A stretch of DNA of 46,580 nucleotides, taken from contig NZ_CAJUCP010000050.1 of the NCBI RefSeq assembly GCF_910585425.1, forward strand, positions 1 to 46,580. Direction: 5' to 3'. The stretch is from an uncultured Acetatifactor sp. (GTDB lineage Bacteria; Bacillota; Clostridia; Lachnospirales; Lachnospiraceae). Numbering within the stretch: position 1 is the first letter of the stretch; each line of letters starts with the position of its first letter. The notes beneath the pieces are model-generated. The model was not told the DNA's origin. It searched no databases and saw only the letters and a list, made by a program, of their open reading frames with translations. The position numbers and the translations under genes were made by a program. Positions 1 to 8,921 of the stretch are shown piece after piece.

Positions 1-90
1 GTTATGGGTGTCAGTCTTCTCCTAAAGATTATGGTGCTAACTTCTAAACACGGGTGTACACAAGAGTGAGATAGGTAGTTCGGAAAGTCC

Positions 91-119
91 TTGACAAAAC
101 CTGTCGGATGGCTTATAGT
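91..119 (+). promoter_or_regulatory. sigma-A promoter of the valS T-box leader
   Basis: The -35 box TTGACA (91-96) and -10 box TATAGT (114-119) are separated by exactly 17 bp, a near-consensus housekeeping promoter. Transcription would start near 126, at the beginning of the T-box RNA. Bases 1-90 upstream show no gene that I can recognise. Confidence 0.85.
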
Positions 120-440
120 ATGGAAAAGGAAAAGGCGATGACGAAGAGGAGTACGCATTTCCCCTTGCCAGAGAGGGCCGCCATCCGGAGGACGGATGCT
201 GCGAGGCGGCTTAGAGGATAGGGATGCGGAAGGTAGCTTCCAAGCCGGGGGTCTGAGAAATGTCTGCGCAAGAACGATATGCCAGGGAAAGTAGGGCCTC
301 ACGCATTATCCCCGTTACAGGATAGGACTTTAGTAGAAGTCGCTTGAGGCAGTGTGGACGCGAGTGCGCCCCGCTGTGAACAAAGGTGGTACCGCGTTGA
401 TGACGCCCTTTGCTGACGAGAGTCGGCAGAGGGCTTTTTT
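120..440 (+). ncRNA. T-box leader riboswitch, valine specific
   Basis: This untranslated leader senses uncharged tRNA and controls valS by antitermination. Stem I has the loop-E pair GAGTA (5' side) and GAA (229-231), followed after one base by GTA at 233-235 and a purine. GTA is therefore the likely specifier, a valine codon. The conserved T-box AGGTGGTACCGCG is at 384-396, and its TGGT would pair with a tRNA end of discriminator A. The register GAA-N-codon-purine matches characterised T-boxes such as glyQS, and the downstream gene encodes valyl-tRNA synthetase. Stem I boundaries are estimated by eye. Confidence 0.93.
405..440 (+). terminator. Terminator stem of the valS T-box
   Basis: Two 13-nt arms (405-417 and 422-434) pair around a 4-nt loop with G-U wobbles and are followed by six T residues (435-440). 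It is mutually exclusive with the antiterminator formed by the T-box sequence just upstream. Confidence 0.9.
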
Positions 441-468
441 GCTTTCAGGGATCGGGCCTTTGGACGGT

Positions 469-486
469 ATGGAAGAAGGGCATTCC
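469..486 (+). repeat. 18-bp dispersed repeat, leader copy
   Basis: This copy, ATGGAAGAAGGGCATTCC, lies in the untranslated region between the T-box terminator and valS. It differs by one base from the units inside the start of valS (534-602). Similar copies lie at 32591-32608 (minus strand) and 37789-37824. Confidence 0.6.
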
Positions 487-527
487 CGGGAACCAGGGCG
501 GCGCCGCAGCGCAGAAAGGAGAAGCTT

Positions 528-3335
528 ATGAGCATGGAAGAAAGGCATTCCATGGAAGAAAAGCATTCCATGGAAGAAAAGAACATGGAAGAAAGGCATT
601 CCACGGAACTGGCAAAGACCTACGACCCCAGGGGGCTGGAGGACAGGCTGTATCAAAAATGGCTGGACAGGAAGTATTTCCGCGCGGAGGTGGATTACGA
701 CAGGAAACCCTTCACCATCGTGATTCCCCCGCCGAACATCACAGGGCAGCTCCACATGGGCCACGCCCTGGACAATACCATGCAGGACATCCTGATCCGG
801 TTCAAGCGCATGCAGGGCTACAATGCCCTCTGGCAGCCGGGCACGGATCATGCCGCCATCTCCACGGAGGTGAAGATCATCGAGAAGCTGAAGGAGGAGG
901 GCATCGACAAGTACGACCTGGGCCGGGAGAAGTTCCTGGAGCGGGCCTGGGACTGGAAGCGGGAGTACGGCGGCCGCATCATTTCCCAGCTTAAGAAGAT
1001 GGGCTCCTCCTGCGACTGGGACAGGGAGCGGTTCACCATGGACGACGGGTGCAACCGGGCCGTGACGGAAGTCTTCGTGAAGATGCACGAGAAAGGCTAT
1101 ATCTACAAGGGGGCCCGGATCATCAACTGGTGCCCTGTCTGCAATACCTCCATCTCCGACGCGGAGGTGGAGTACGAGGAGCAGGCAGGCCATCTGTGGC
1201 ATATCAAGTATCCGGTGATGCAGGAGGACGGCACCCCCAGCGATACGGAATTCCTGACCTTCGCCACCACCCGCCCCGAGACCATGCTGGGGGACACTGC
1301 TGTGGCCATCCACCCGGAGGACGAGCGGTATGCCCATCTGATCGGGAAGAGCGTCATGCTGCCTTTGATGGACCGGGTGATCCCCGTGGTCACGGACACC
1401 TATGTGGACAGGGAGTTCGGCACCGGCGTGGTGAAGATCACTCCCGCCCACGACCCCAATGACTTCGAGGTGGGCAAGCGCCATGACCTGCCTGTGATCA
1501 ATGTGATGAACGACGACGCCACCATCAATGAGAACGGCGGGAGGTTCGCCGGCATGGAGCGCTATGAGGCCAGAAAGGCGATTGTGAAGGAGCTGGAAGA
1601 GCTGGGCCTGCTGGTGAAGATAGAGGACTATTCCCACAATGTAGGCACCCATGACCGCTGCGGCACCACCATAGAGCCTCTGGTGAAGGAGCAGTGGTTC
1701 GTGAAGATGGAGGAGCTGATAAAGCCTGCCGTGGAGGCGGTGAAGAAGGGTGAGATCCGCCTGGTTCCTGAGCGCATGGAGAAGACCTATTTCAACTGGA
1801 CGGACAATATCCGGGACTGGTGCATCAGCAGGCAGCTCTGGTGGGGCCACAGGATTCCCGCCTACTACTGCGACGGGTGCGGGGAAGTGGTGGTGTCGCG
1901 GAATGCGCCGGATGCCTGCCCGAAGTGCGGCGGAAAGCATTTCACCCAGGATCCCGACGTGCTGGACACCTGGTTCTCCTCGGCGCTGTGGCCTTTCGAG
2001 ACCCTGGGCTGGCCGGATGAGACGGAGGACCTGAAGTATTTCTATCCCACGGATGTGCTGGTGACAGGCTATGACATCATCTTCTTCTGGGTCATCCGGA
2101 TGATCTTCTCCGGCTATGAGCAGATGGGGAAGAAGCCCTTCCATACCGTGCTCTTCCACGGGCTGATCCGGGACAGCCAGGGCCGGAAGATGTCCAAATC
2201 CCTGGGCAATGGCATAGACCCGCTGGAGCTGATCGACCAGTACGGCGCGGACGCCCTGCGGCTGACCCTGATCACGGGCAACGCACCGGGCAACGACATG
2301 CGCTTCTACTACGAGAGGATGGAGAACAGCCGGAATTTCGCCAACAAGGTGTGGAACGCCTCCCGGTTCATCATGATGAACATGAACGGCAAAAACGTGA
2401 CGGAAGCCCCTGCGGAGACCCTGCAGCCCGTGGACAGATGGATATTGTCCAGGCTGAACACCCTGATAAAGGACGTCACAGCCAACATGGAGAACTACGA
2501 GCTGGGCATCGCCGTGCAGAAGGTGGTGGACTATCTCTGGGACGAATTCTGCGACTGGTACATCGAGATGGTGAAGCCCCGTCTGTACAATACGGACGAC
2601 GCAGCCAGCCAGAACGCGGCGCTGTGGACCTTGAAGACCGTGCTGACCGATGCCCTGAAGCTCCTGCATCCCTACATGCCGTTCATCTCCGAGGAGATTT
2701 TCTGCACCCTGCGGGATATGGCCGGGGATTCTTCCATGGAGGAGTCCATCGTCATCAGCAGATGGCCCCTGTACAGGGAGGACAGGAGCTTCCCCAAGGA
2801 GGAGAAGGACATCGAGATCATCAAGCAGGCCGTGCGGGCCGTGCGCAATATCCGCAACGACAGCAACGTGCCGCCCAGCCGCAAGACCAGCATCTACGTG
2901 GTCAGCGACAAGGAGGACATCATCCGCACCTTTACGGAGGGCAGGCTTTTCTTCGCCTCCCTGGCATATGCCAACGAGGTGAGGATGGTTCTGAAAGCAG
3001 GAGAAGACGAAAAAACGCTCACGGAAAACGGACAGGATGTCAATGCGCAGATGGAGGGTATCGTCAAGGACGCGGTGTCCGTGGTGATTCCCGGGGCTAC
3101 GCTGTACATCCCCTTCGCGGAGCTGGTGGACGTGGCCCAGGAGGTCGAGCGCCTGAACAAGGAGAAGAAGCGGCTGGAGGGAGAGCTGGCCCGGGTGAAC
3201 GGCATGCTGTCCAATGAGCGGTTCCTGTCCAAAGCCCCGGAGGAGAAGATAGCCCAGGAGCGGGAGAAGCTGTCGAAATATACCCAGATGATGGAGCAGG
3301 TGGAGCTGCGGCTTTCACAGCTGCAGGGCGAGTAG
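528..3335 (+). CDS. valS: Valyl-tRNA synthetase
   Basis: Charges tRNA-Val with valine in the cytoplasm; class Ia synthetase, 935 aa. The HIGH motif is HMGH at residues 76-79 and KMSKS is at residues 554-558. Two zinc-ribbon-like CxxC pairs are visible (CPVC near 205; CDGC and CPKC near 450-470). The editing domain lies between them, and a charged coiled coil ends the protein (about 860-935), as is normal for ValRS. The start has AAAGGAG about 6 bases upstream. Residues 2-25 are a repetitive extension (MEERHS/MEEKHS units) encoded by an 18-bp tandem repeat; the conserved fold begins only near residue 28. The gene is controlled by the valine T-box in front of it. Confidence 0.98.
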   Translation: MSMEERHSMEEKHSMEEKNMEERHSTELAKTYDPRGLEDRLYQKWLDRKYFRAEVDYDRKPFTIVIPPPNITGQLHMGHALDNTMQDILIRFKRMQGYNALWQPGTDHAAISTEVKIIEKLKEEGIDKYDLGREKFLERAWDWKREYGGRIISQLKKMGSSCDWDRERFTMDDGCNRAVTEVFVKMHEKGYIYKGARIINWCPVCNTSISDAEVEYEEQAGHLWHIKYPVMQEDGTPSDTEFLTFATTRPETMLGDTAVAIHPEDERYAHLIGKSVMLPLMDRVIPVVTDTYVDREFGTGVVKITPAHDPNDFEVGKRHDLPVINVMNDDATINENGGRFAGMERYEARKAIVKELEELGLLVKIEDYSHNVGTHDRCGTTIEPLVKEQWFVKMEELIKPAVEAVKKGEIRLVPERMEKTYFNWTDNIRDWCISRQLWWGHRIPAYYCDGCGEVVVSRNAPDACPKCGGKHFTQDPDVLDTWFSSALWPFETLGWPDETEDLKYFYPTDVLVTGYDIIFFWVIRMIFSGYEQMGKKPFHTVLFHGLIRDSQGRKMSKSLGNGIDPLELIDQYGADALRLTLITGNAPGNDMRFYYERMENSRNFANKVWNASRFIMMNMNGKNVTEAPAETLQPVDRWILSRLNTLIKDVTANMENYELGIAVQKVVDYLWDEFCDWYIEMVKPRLYNTDDAASQNAALWTLKTVLTDALKLLHPYMPFISEEIFCTLRDMAGDSSMEESIVISRWPLYREDRSFPKEEKDIEIIKQAVRAVRNIRNDSNVPPSRKTSIYVVSDKEDIIRTFTEGRLFFASLAYANEVRMVLKAGEDEKTLTENGQDVNAQMEGIVKDAVSVVIPGATLYIPFAELVDVAQEVERLNKEKKRLEGELARVNGMLSNERFLSKAPEEKIAQEREKLSKYTQMMEQVELRLSQLQGE
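534..602 (+). repeat. 18-bp tandem repeat inside the valS 5' end
   Basis: Four head-to-tail units: 534-551, 552-569, 570-584 (shortened to 15 bp) and 585-602. The consensus is ATGGAAGAAAGGCATTCC. All unit lengths are multiples of three, so the valS frame is kept. The unit junction creates the palindrome TTCCATGGAA. Confidence 0.9.
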
Positions 3336-3363
3336 GCCGGGGGCAGTACCGTTCCGGATAAGC

Positions 3364-3397
3364 CCCCTGACAGGAGATTTCCCCCGTCAGGGGTTTT
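3364..3397 (+). terminator. Intrinsic terminator after valS
   Basis: CCCCTGAC (3364-3371) pairs with GTCAGGGG (3386-3393), followed by TTTT. The T tract is short, so partial read-through into the next gene is possible. Confidence 0.65.
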
Positions 3398-3426
3398 CCG
3401 GAGGGCGGCCTGCTGAGGACAGGAGA

Positions 3427-5043
3427 ATGGAAGATATGGAGCAAAACGGGAGAAAGGCGGTTCGGTATCTGTATTTTGCCGGAAATCTGGTGGTGCGGGT
3501 GGTGGGCAGCGCCATATTCCTGCTTCTGGCGTGGTATTCTTTCTGGTACACGCAGTATATGCTGCCCGGCGGCAGGGAGCTGCCGGTGGACGTGCGGGAC
3601 TCCGGCAGCAGGAACCTGATGGGGCTGGCGGTGGCCGCGGGCATCATGGCCGGGCTGCTGCTGGTGGAAAAATATATGGACAGCAGACGGCAGGCCGTCC
3701 TGCGCCGGTGGGCGCTGGCGGCGACCCTTCTGTGGATCGCCGGGGCGGGGATATGGTGGCTGAGCTCCTCGGCCCATGTGCCCGTGGGGGACCAGGCGTT
3801 CATCTACGGCGGCGCGTCCTACTTCATAGAAGGGGATTACGGCTTCCTGGACACGGGGGCCTATTTTGCCATGCACCCCTATCAACTGGGGCTGACGGCG
3901 TTCTGCGAGCTGCTGTTTCGGGTGGCGGGCGCGTACAATTACCGCGCGTTCCAGATACTGAACCTTATCCTGGCGGTGGGCAGCGTCTATCTGGGCTACC
4001 GGGTGCTGGCCGAGATGACCAGGAGCACGGCGGCCCTGCTGGCCTATGACATCCTGATGATGGGGTGCCTGCCGCTGATTTTCTATACGCCCTGGGTGTA
4101 TGGGGACATCCCCAGCATTTTCTTCGCCCTGCTGGCGGAGTGGATGCTGCTGCGCTATCTGGCGGAGCACAGGAAGCGGCATCTGGCGATACTGGCGCTT
4201 TCCCTGGCCCTGGCCATGCTGGTGCGGAAGAATTCCCTGATCCTGCTGGTGGCGGCGGGGCTCACCGTCCTGCTGCATGCCCTTCTGCACAGGGACAGGC
4301 GGATCTTGACCGCGTTCCTTCTGGCCCTTGTGCTCTCCTACGGCTCCTATGAGGCCATCTATAAGATGTATGAAATCCGTTCCGGCATCGAGCATGACGA
4401 CGGGCTTCCCATCATCGCCTGGGTGACCATGGGGATGATGGAGAATTACGGGAGATACGGATGGTACAACGACTACCCGAAGGAGCTGTATTTCCGGGTG
4501 GTGGAGGGCGACAAGGGGGCCATGGCGAAATTCGCGGAGCAGGACCTGGAGGAGAGGCTCAAGGCTTTCGGGGACGACCGGGAATACGCGGAGCTCTTCT
4601 TCAAGCAAAAGCTGCTGTCCCAGTGGAACGAGCCCCTGTACCAGGCGCTGTACTTCAACGCGGAAAGCCCGGGGGCGGAAGGGGGGCCTGCCCAGGGATC
4701 CCTGGCGGCCGGGCTCCACGGGGAGCATTATTTCAAGGCGCTGGCTGTGTGCGACAGATGGCAGATGATCGTCTACGCCGGGATGCTGTGCTATTTTCTG
4801 CTGGCGGTCAGGAAGGACAGCAATATCCTGCAGCACACGCTGGCCGTGACCATGATCGGCGGATTTTTGTTCAGCATCATCTATGAGGCCAAGGCCAGAT
4901 ATATTTTTCCGTATTATGTCTTTATGTTCCCCTATGCGGCCATGGGCTTTCGGCTGGCGGCCGGGTACGGTGCCGTTCTCGTGAGGAGATGCCTGAAAGG
5001 CAGAAGGGCGGCCGGGACGCGGAAGGACAGGAAAGCCCGGTGA
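3427..5043 (+). CDS. Polytopic membrane protein, GT-C glycosyltransferase-like
   Basis: A 538-aa integral membrane protein with about ten hydrophobic segments. An Asp in the first large extracytoplasmic loop (VGDQAFIYGGASYFIEGD, about residues 120-137) resembles the acidic loop of GT-C mannosyltransferases of the PMT/ArnT type, which use polyprenyl-phosphate sugars. That family assignment is inference from topology. A soluble insert (about 330-430) lies before the last two membrane helices. The ATG follows GGACAGGAG. folC overlaps or closely follows its end (stop at 5043, folC TTG at 5064), so the two are probably co-transcribed. The sugar donor and acceptor cannot be read from the sequence. 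Confidence 0.7.
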   Translation: MEDMEQNGRKAVRYLYFAGNLVVRVVGSAIFLLLAWYSFWYTQYMLPGGRELPVDVRDSGSRNLMGLAVAAGIMAGLLLVEKYMDSRRQAVLRRWALAATLLWIAGAGIWWLSSSAHVPVGDQAFIYGGASYFIEGDYGFLDTGAYFAMHPYQLGLTAFCELLFRVAGAYNYRAFQILNLILAVGSVYLGYRVLAEMTRSTAALLAYDILMMGCLPLIFYTPWVYGDIPSIFFALLAEWMLLRYLAEHRKRHLAILALSLALAMLVRKNSLILLVAAGLTVLLHALLHRDRRILTAFLLALVLSYGSYEAIYKMYEIRSGIEHDDGLPIIAWVTMGMMENYGRYGWYNDYPKELYFRVVEGDKGAMAKFAEQDLEERLKAFGDDREYAELFFKQKLLSQWNEPLYQALYFNAESPGAEGGPAQGSLAAGLHGEHYFKALAVCDRWQMIVYAGMLCYFLLAVRKDSNILQHTLAVTMIGGFLFSIIYEAKARYIFPYYVFMFPYAAMGFRLAAGYGAVLVRRCLKGRRAAGTRKDRKAR

Positions 5044-5063
5044 GGGAGCGAGGAGGCGCTGTT

Positions 5064-6383
5064 TTGGAGAGACAGGAGATAGACACTTATGGGCAGGCAG
5101 TAGCGTATATCGATGAGATCCCGCGCTTTACTTCCAAGCATAGTATGGCACAGACGCAGGGGTTCCTCCACAGGCTGGGCGACCCGGATCGGAAGCTGCG
5201 CATCATCCATGTGGCGGGCACCAACGGGAAAGGCTCTGTCTGCGCCTATCTGCGCAGCATCCTGGAGGCGGCGGGATACCGGGTGGCCCTGTTCACCTCG
5301 CCCCATCTGATGTGCATCCGGGAGCGGTTCCTGGTGGATGGGAGCATGGTCACGGAGGAGGATTTCCTGCGGGCGTTCCTCCATATCTATCGTATGCTGG
5401 ACTGGGACGCCCTGGAACGGGGGGAGGAGGGGGCTTACCACCCCACTTACTTCGAATATCTGTTCTTCATGGCCATGGTGCTGTTCGGGGAGGCGGAGCC
5501 GGATTTCTGTATCCTGGAGACCGGCGTGGGAGGCAGGCTGGACGCCACGAATTCGGTGAGCCGAAAGGAATTGACCGTAATCACGCACATCGGCCTGGAT
5601 CATGTGGGAGTCCTGGGGGACACCCTGGACAAAATCGCCTGTGAGAAGGCCGGGATCCTGCGCGCGGGCGTACCGGCGGTGTGGTGGGACACCTGCGAGG
5701 AGACCACGGAGGTCTTCAGGAGACGGGCGGAGGAACTTGGGATTTTGGCATATTCCGTGTCGGAAAATGACTACTCTTTTTCAAATTTTAAGAGAAAAAG
5801 CATTGATTTTTGCCTACGCAATCTGTATGATAGAGATTGTACCCTTACGATCCATACCATCGCCGCCTACCAGATGGAGAACTGTGCGCTGGCAGTGCGT
5901 GCCATCCAGGCGCTGGAGGCCTGCATAGGGATCGGGCCGGAGCAGATCCGTAAGGGCGTGGCGGACTGCTTTTGGGCAGGGCGCTTGGAGGAGGTGCTCC
6001 CGGAGGTCTATGTGGACGGCGCCCACAATGAGGACGGCATCCGGGCCTTTCTGGAGACGGTGTCCGGGGACGGGCATCCGGGGGCCAGGAGCCTGCTGTT
6101 CGGCGTGGCGAAGGATAAGGATTACAGGCGCATGATACAGGAGCTGGCATCCAGCGGCCTGTTCGGCAGGATCTGCGTGACCTGTATGCGCAGCAGCCGG
6201 GCGCTGGAGGTAAAAGAGCTGGCGGCGCTGTTCGGCGGATATCCGGACTGCGCCTGTGAGGCGTATGAGGATTCCGGGGCCGCTTTCCGCAGGCTGCTGG
6301 AGAGCCGCGGGGACGGTGAGCGCATCTATGTGGCGGGGAGCCTGTATCTTGTCGGTGAGATTAAGGAGTTGCTTGAAGCATGA
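5064..6383 (+). CDS. folC: Folylpolyglutamate synthase / dihydrofolate synthase
   Basis: Adds glutamate to dihydropteroate or tetrahydrofolate in an ATP-dependent Mur-ligase-type reaction in the cytoplasm. The P-loop GTNGKGS and the following TSPH motif are clear, as are LETGVGGRLDATN and the C-terminal VDGAHNEDG region. I choose a TTG start at 5064 because AGGAGG (5051-5056) sits 7 bases upstream and the family homology begins right after it. This gives 439 aa, a usual length; an upstream in-frame GTG at 5040 is possible but has no good ribosome binding site. Its stop overlaps the next small gene (ATGA), so it is translationally coupled to it. folD, another folate gene, lies at 31151. Confidence 0.95.
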   Translation: MERQEIDTYGQAVAYIDEIPRFTSKHSMAQTQGFLHRLGDPDRKLRIIHVAGTNGKGSVCAYLRSILEAAGYRVALFTSPHLMCIRERFLVDGSMVTEEDFLRAFLHIYRMLDWDALERGEEGAYHPTYFEYLFFMAMVLFGEAEPDFCILETGVGGRLDATNSVSRKELTVITHIGLDHVGVLGDTLDKIACEKAGILRAGVPAVWWDTCEETTEVFRRRAEELGILAYSVSENDYSFSNFKRKSIDFCLRNLYDRDCTLTIHTIAAYQMENCALAVRAIQALEACIGIGPEQIRKGVADCFWAGRLEEVLPEVYVDGAHNEDGIRAFLETVSGDGHPGARSLLFGVAKDKDYRRMIQELASSGLFGRICVTCMRSSRALEVKELAALFGGYPDCACEAYEDSGAAFRRLLESRGDGERIYVAGSLYLVGEIKELLEA

Positions 6384-6547
6384 TAAATTTTGAGGATGAA
6401 CTGAAAAAATTCCATCCCAGCCTTGAAGTGGAGGATGTGGAGGATGCCATCTACAGCCAGGATCTGACGGACATAGCCGACCTGCTGATCAAGAAGATAA
6501 CGGAGCTGGACGGCGATTTAGAACAGGAGTTTAAAGAAGGAAAATGA
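6380..6547 (+). CDS. Small acidic protein of 55 aa, unknown function
   Basis: The ATG overlaps the folC stop and its own TGA overlaps the ATG of the next gene. This double 4-base overlap is the strongest sign that it is translated. The peptide begins MINFEDELKKFHPSLEVED and is rich in Glu/Asp and Leu/Ile, predicted helical, with no signal peptide or cysteines. I do not recognise a family. Its position suggests a partner or adaptor of the zinc-ribbon/TPR protein that follows, but that is inference. Confidence 0.75.
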   Translation: MINFEDELKKFHPSLEVEDVEDAIYSQDLTDIADLLIKKITELDGDLEQEFKEGK

Positions 6548-7947
6548 TTTTTTGCTATAATTGCGGCCGCCGCCTGTCGGAGCATGATTTCTGCACCTCC
6601 TGCGGGGCCGATGTCTCTCTGTATAAAAAGGTGATGCATGTCTCCAACATGTATTATAATGAGGGCCTGGAAAAGGCCGGCGTCAGGGATCTGAGCGGAG
6701 CCGTGGCCTGTCTGCGCCAAAGCCTCCAGTTCAACAAGAACAACATCAAGGCGCGGAACCTCCTGGGGCTGGTGTACTTCGAGATGGGCGAGGCGGCCAC
6801 TGCCCTCAGGGAATGGGTCATCAGCAAGAACATGAGCCCGGAGAAGAACATTGCGGACGAGTATATCGACAAGGTGCGTTCCAATTCCACCAGGCTGGAC
6901 TCCATCAACCAGACGGCCAAGAAATACAACAGGGCGCTGGCCCTGTGCAACCAGGACAGCAAGGACCTGGCGGTGATTCAACTGCGGAAGGTGCTGTCCA
7001 TGAACCCCAGGTTCATACGGGCCCACCAGCTTCTGGCGCTTCTGTACATGGAGCAGGAGGAGTGGGACAGGGCGGAGCGGGAGCTGCGCAAGTGCATGGA
7101 GATTGACAAGAACAATCTCCAGACCCTGCGCTATCTGAAAGAGGTGGAGCAGGCCCTGATGCCGGACGAGGGGGTAAAGCGGCGCAGGAAGGAAGAGACT
7201 GTCAGATACCAGAGCGAGAATGAGATCATCATCCAGCCCCTGAACGTCAGGGAGCCCAAGCGTGGCGGCGGCTTCTCCACTGTGCTGAATATGATCATCG
7301 GCCTCATCATCGGCGTGGCGGCCATGTATTTCCTGGTGGTGCCGGCGGCCCAGTCCAGGGTCAGGAACGAGGAGCAGCAGACCATCACGAAGATCAGCAG
7401 CGAATCGGATGCCAAGACGGCCCGGATCCAGGAGCTGGAGGGCCAGATAGAGGGGCTGAACGGAAATGTCCAGGATCTGCGCACGGAGATCGAGGGCTAT
7501 GCGGGAACGGGCGGCACCATACAGATCACGGAAAGCCTGCTCCAGATAGCGGCGGAATACACGGAGACGGAGGATAAGCAGGCGGCGGCCGACCAGCTGG
7601 AGGCGCTGGCGGGCCAGGTGGACATCGCGGCCATGCCCCAGGGCTTCCAGCGACTGTACCAGTCAATGAATGCCGTCATCGGCCCGGAGCTGTCCGGGGA
7701 ATATTATGATGTGGGCTATCAGCAGTATTACACCGGCCGCTACGAGGAGGCGGTGGAGACCCTGAGCAAGGCGGTGAAGTATGACGCTGCCAACGCGGAC
7801 GCGCTCTACCATCTGGGGGAGGCATACCGCTCCAGCGGCGATACGGCAAACGCCATCACCACCTATGACAAGGTGATAGAACTGTTCCCCGACACCGAGA
7901 ACGCCAGGCTGGCCAAGTGGCGAAAGGACAATCTGAACGCCGGTTAG
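6544..7947 (+). CDS. Zinc-ribbon and TPR repeat membrane protein
   Basis: A 467-aa scaffold-type protein. A zinc ribbon opens it (C4, C7, C17, C20), followed by cytoplasmic TPR repeats (about 30-205). One transmembrane helix lies at about 245-268, then a coiled coil (about 275-320), and extracytoplasmic TPR units end the protein (about 375-460). Such architecture suits assembly or recruitment on the inner and outer faces of the membrane; no catalytic motif is visible. The start is coupled to the 55-aa gene by ATGA. It ends the valS-folC side of the locus at a terminator at 7969. Confidence 0.85.
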   Translation: MIFCYNCGRRLSEHDFCTSCGADVSLYKKVMHVSNMYYNEGLEKAGVRDLSGAVACLRQSLQFNKNNIKARNLLGLVYFEMGEAATALREWVISKNMSPEKNIADEYIDKVRSNSTRLDSINQTAKKYNRALALCNQDSKDLAVIQLRKVLSMNPRFIRAHQLLALLYMEQEEWDRAERELRKCMEIDKNNLQTLRYLKEVEQALMPDEGVKRRRKEETVRYQSENEIIIQPLNVREPKRGGGFSTVLNMIIGLIIGVAAMYFLVVPAAQSRVRNEEQQTITKISSESDAKTARIQELEGQIEGLNGNVQDLRTEIEGYAGTGGTIQITESLLQIAAEYTETEDKQAAADQLEALAGQVDIAAMPQGFQRLYQSMNAVIGPELSGEYYDVGYQQYYTGRYEEAVETLSKAVKYDAANADALYHLGEAYRSSGDTANAITTYDKVIELFPDTENARLAKWRKDNLNAG

Positions 7948-7968
7948 GCGCGGGAAGAAGTACGAAAG

Positions 7969-8001
7969 AAGAGGACCTGTAGACGATACGGGTTCTTTTT
8001 T
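7969..8001 (+). terminator. Intrinsic terminator before the spoIIA operon
   Basis: A 12-bp stem with three G-U wobbles (7969-7980 with 7988-7999), a 7-nt loop, and a T run. It separates the housekeeping operon from spoIIAA. Between it and spoIIAA, ATGCCTTTA occurs twice (8031-8039 and 8045-8053). I could not find a convincing sigma-H promoter, which would be expected for spoIIA. Confidence 0.8.
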
Positions 8002-8103
8002 GTTCGCTTTGTGCAAAGGCTTTTATCTGGATGCCTTTACGGGTATGCCTTTATGCGAAGATATTTATACGGAAAAACGATGCGGAAAGGAAGGATGCAG
8101 GTT

Positions 8104-8427
8104 ATGGGACAGATTGCTACAGAGGATTTTCAGGTCATAGACAACTGCCTTCTGATTCAGCTGCCGGAGGAGATCGACCACCACGGGGCGGGGTTCATCT
8201 GCGAATGCGCGGACAGGTATCTGGTCAGGGAGGACGTGCGGGACGTGGTGTTCGATTTCGGAAGGACGAAGTTCATGGATTCCTCCGGGATAGGCATCAT
8301 CATGGGGCGCTACCGCAAGATATCCTGCTTCGGCGGCAGGGTCTACGCCATCCATGTGGACAGGCAGATAGAGCGGATCTTCCGGCTGTCAGGATTGAAT
8401 AAAATAGTGGAGGTACTGGAATCATGA
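8104..8427 (+). CDS. spoIIAA: Anti-sigma-F factor antagonist
   Basis: A STAS-domain protein of 107 aa. When unphosphorylated it binds SpoIIAB and frees sigma-F in the forespore. The phosphorylation motif DSSGIG is present (DSSG near residues 59-62), followed by the IIMGRYR segment seen in SpoIIAA. Of two close ATGs, 8104 is preferred because AAAGGAAGG (8086-8094) lies about 9 bases upstream; the ATG at 8095 abuts the Shine-Dalgarno. Its stop overlaps the spoIIAB start (ATGA at 8424), giving coupled translation of the two partners. Confidence 0.95.
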   Translation: MGQIATEDFQVIDNCLLIQLPEEIDHHGAGFICECADRYLVREDVRDVVFDFGRTKFMDSSGIGIIMGRYRKISCFGGRVYAIHVDRQIERIFRLSGLNKIVEVLES

Positions 8428-8921
8428 GGAATGAAATGGAGATTATCTTTGACGCCCTGTCGGACAACGAGGGATTCGCCCGGGTGGCGGTGGCGGCGTT
8501 CATCGCCCATCTCAACCCCACCCTGGAGGAGATGGCGGATATCAAGACTGCCGTGTCGGAGGCGGTGACCAACTCCATCATACACGGCTACGAGAACCTG
8601 CAGGGCTACGGCAGGCCCGGCGGGGAGGAGGGCAATGGGATACATAAGCCGAATCCGGGCAAGGTGAGGGTATGCTGCGCGCTGGAGAAGAATATCCTGT
8701 ATATAGAGGTGATCGACAGCGGAAAGGGGATCCAGGACGTGGAGCGGGCCATGGAGCCTTTGTACACCTCGAAGCCGGAGCTGGAGCGTTCCGGCATGGG
8801 ATTTGCGTTCATGGAGGCGTTCATGGACGACCTGGAGGTGGAGAGCGCTCCGGGGCAGGGGACAAAAGTCCGCATGATCAAGAAAATAGGAGTGGGCGGA
8901 TGGATAGAACATCAGTGCTGA
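8424..8921 (+). CDS. spoIIAB: Anti-sigma-F factor, serine kinase
   Basis: A 165-aa GHKL ATPase that holds sigma-F inactive and phosphorylates SpoIIAA. The N box (EAVTNSIIHGY), the G1 box with its ATP-binding Asp (VIDSGKGI) and the G2 box (GMGFAFMEAF) are all present. It is somewhat longer than the Bacillus protein owing to a Gly/Pro-rich insert just after the N box (LQGYGRPGGEEGNG). The last 22 bases overlap sigF, so the three genes form one translational unit in the conserved order. Confidence 0.96.
   Translation: MRNEMEIIFDALSDNEGFARVAVAAFIAHLNPTLEEMADIKTAVSEAVTNSIIHGYENLQGYGRPGGEEGNGIHKPNPGKVRVCCALEKNILYIEVIDSGKGIQDVERAMEPLYTSKPELERSGMGFAFMEAFMDDLEVESAPGQGTKVRMIKKIGVGGWIEHQC

Noticed and set aside
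7..16. GGTGTCAGTC as another IS end
   Set aside because: It matches only 9 of 10 bases, with no second end and no further similarity.
534..602. The valS repeats as a CRISPR-like array
   Set aside because: Units are directly adjacent without spacers, are only 18 bp long and keep the coding frame.
330..2669. A 779-codon open frame on the minus strand across valS
   Set aside because: It is a mirror of the GC-rich valS codons; it has no ribosome binding site or family motif and overlaps an unquestionable gene.
3097..4836. A 579-codon minus-strand open frame across the valS end and the membrane protein
   Set aside because: High GC content keeps the frame open. The translation is rich in His, Gln, Pro and Arg with no domain, typical of antisense shadow.
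8002..8094. sigma-H promoter of spoIIA
   Set aside because: Expected from other spore formers, but no AGGAWWW with properly spaced GAAT was found.
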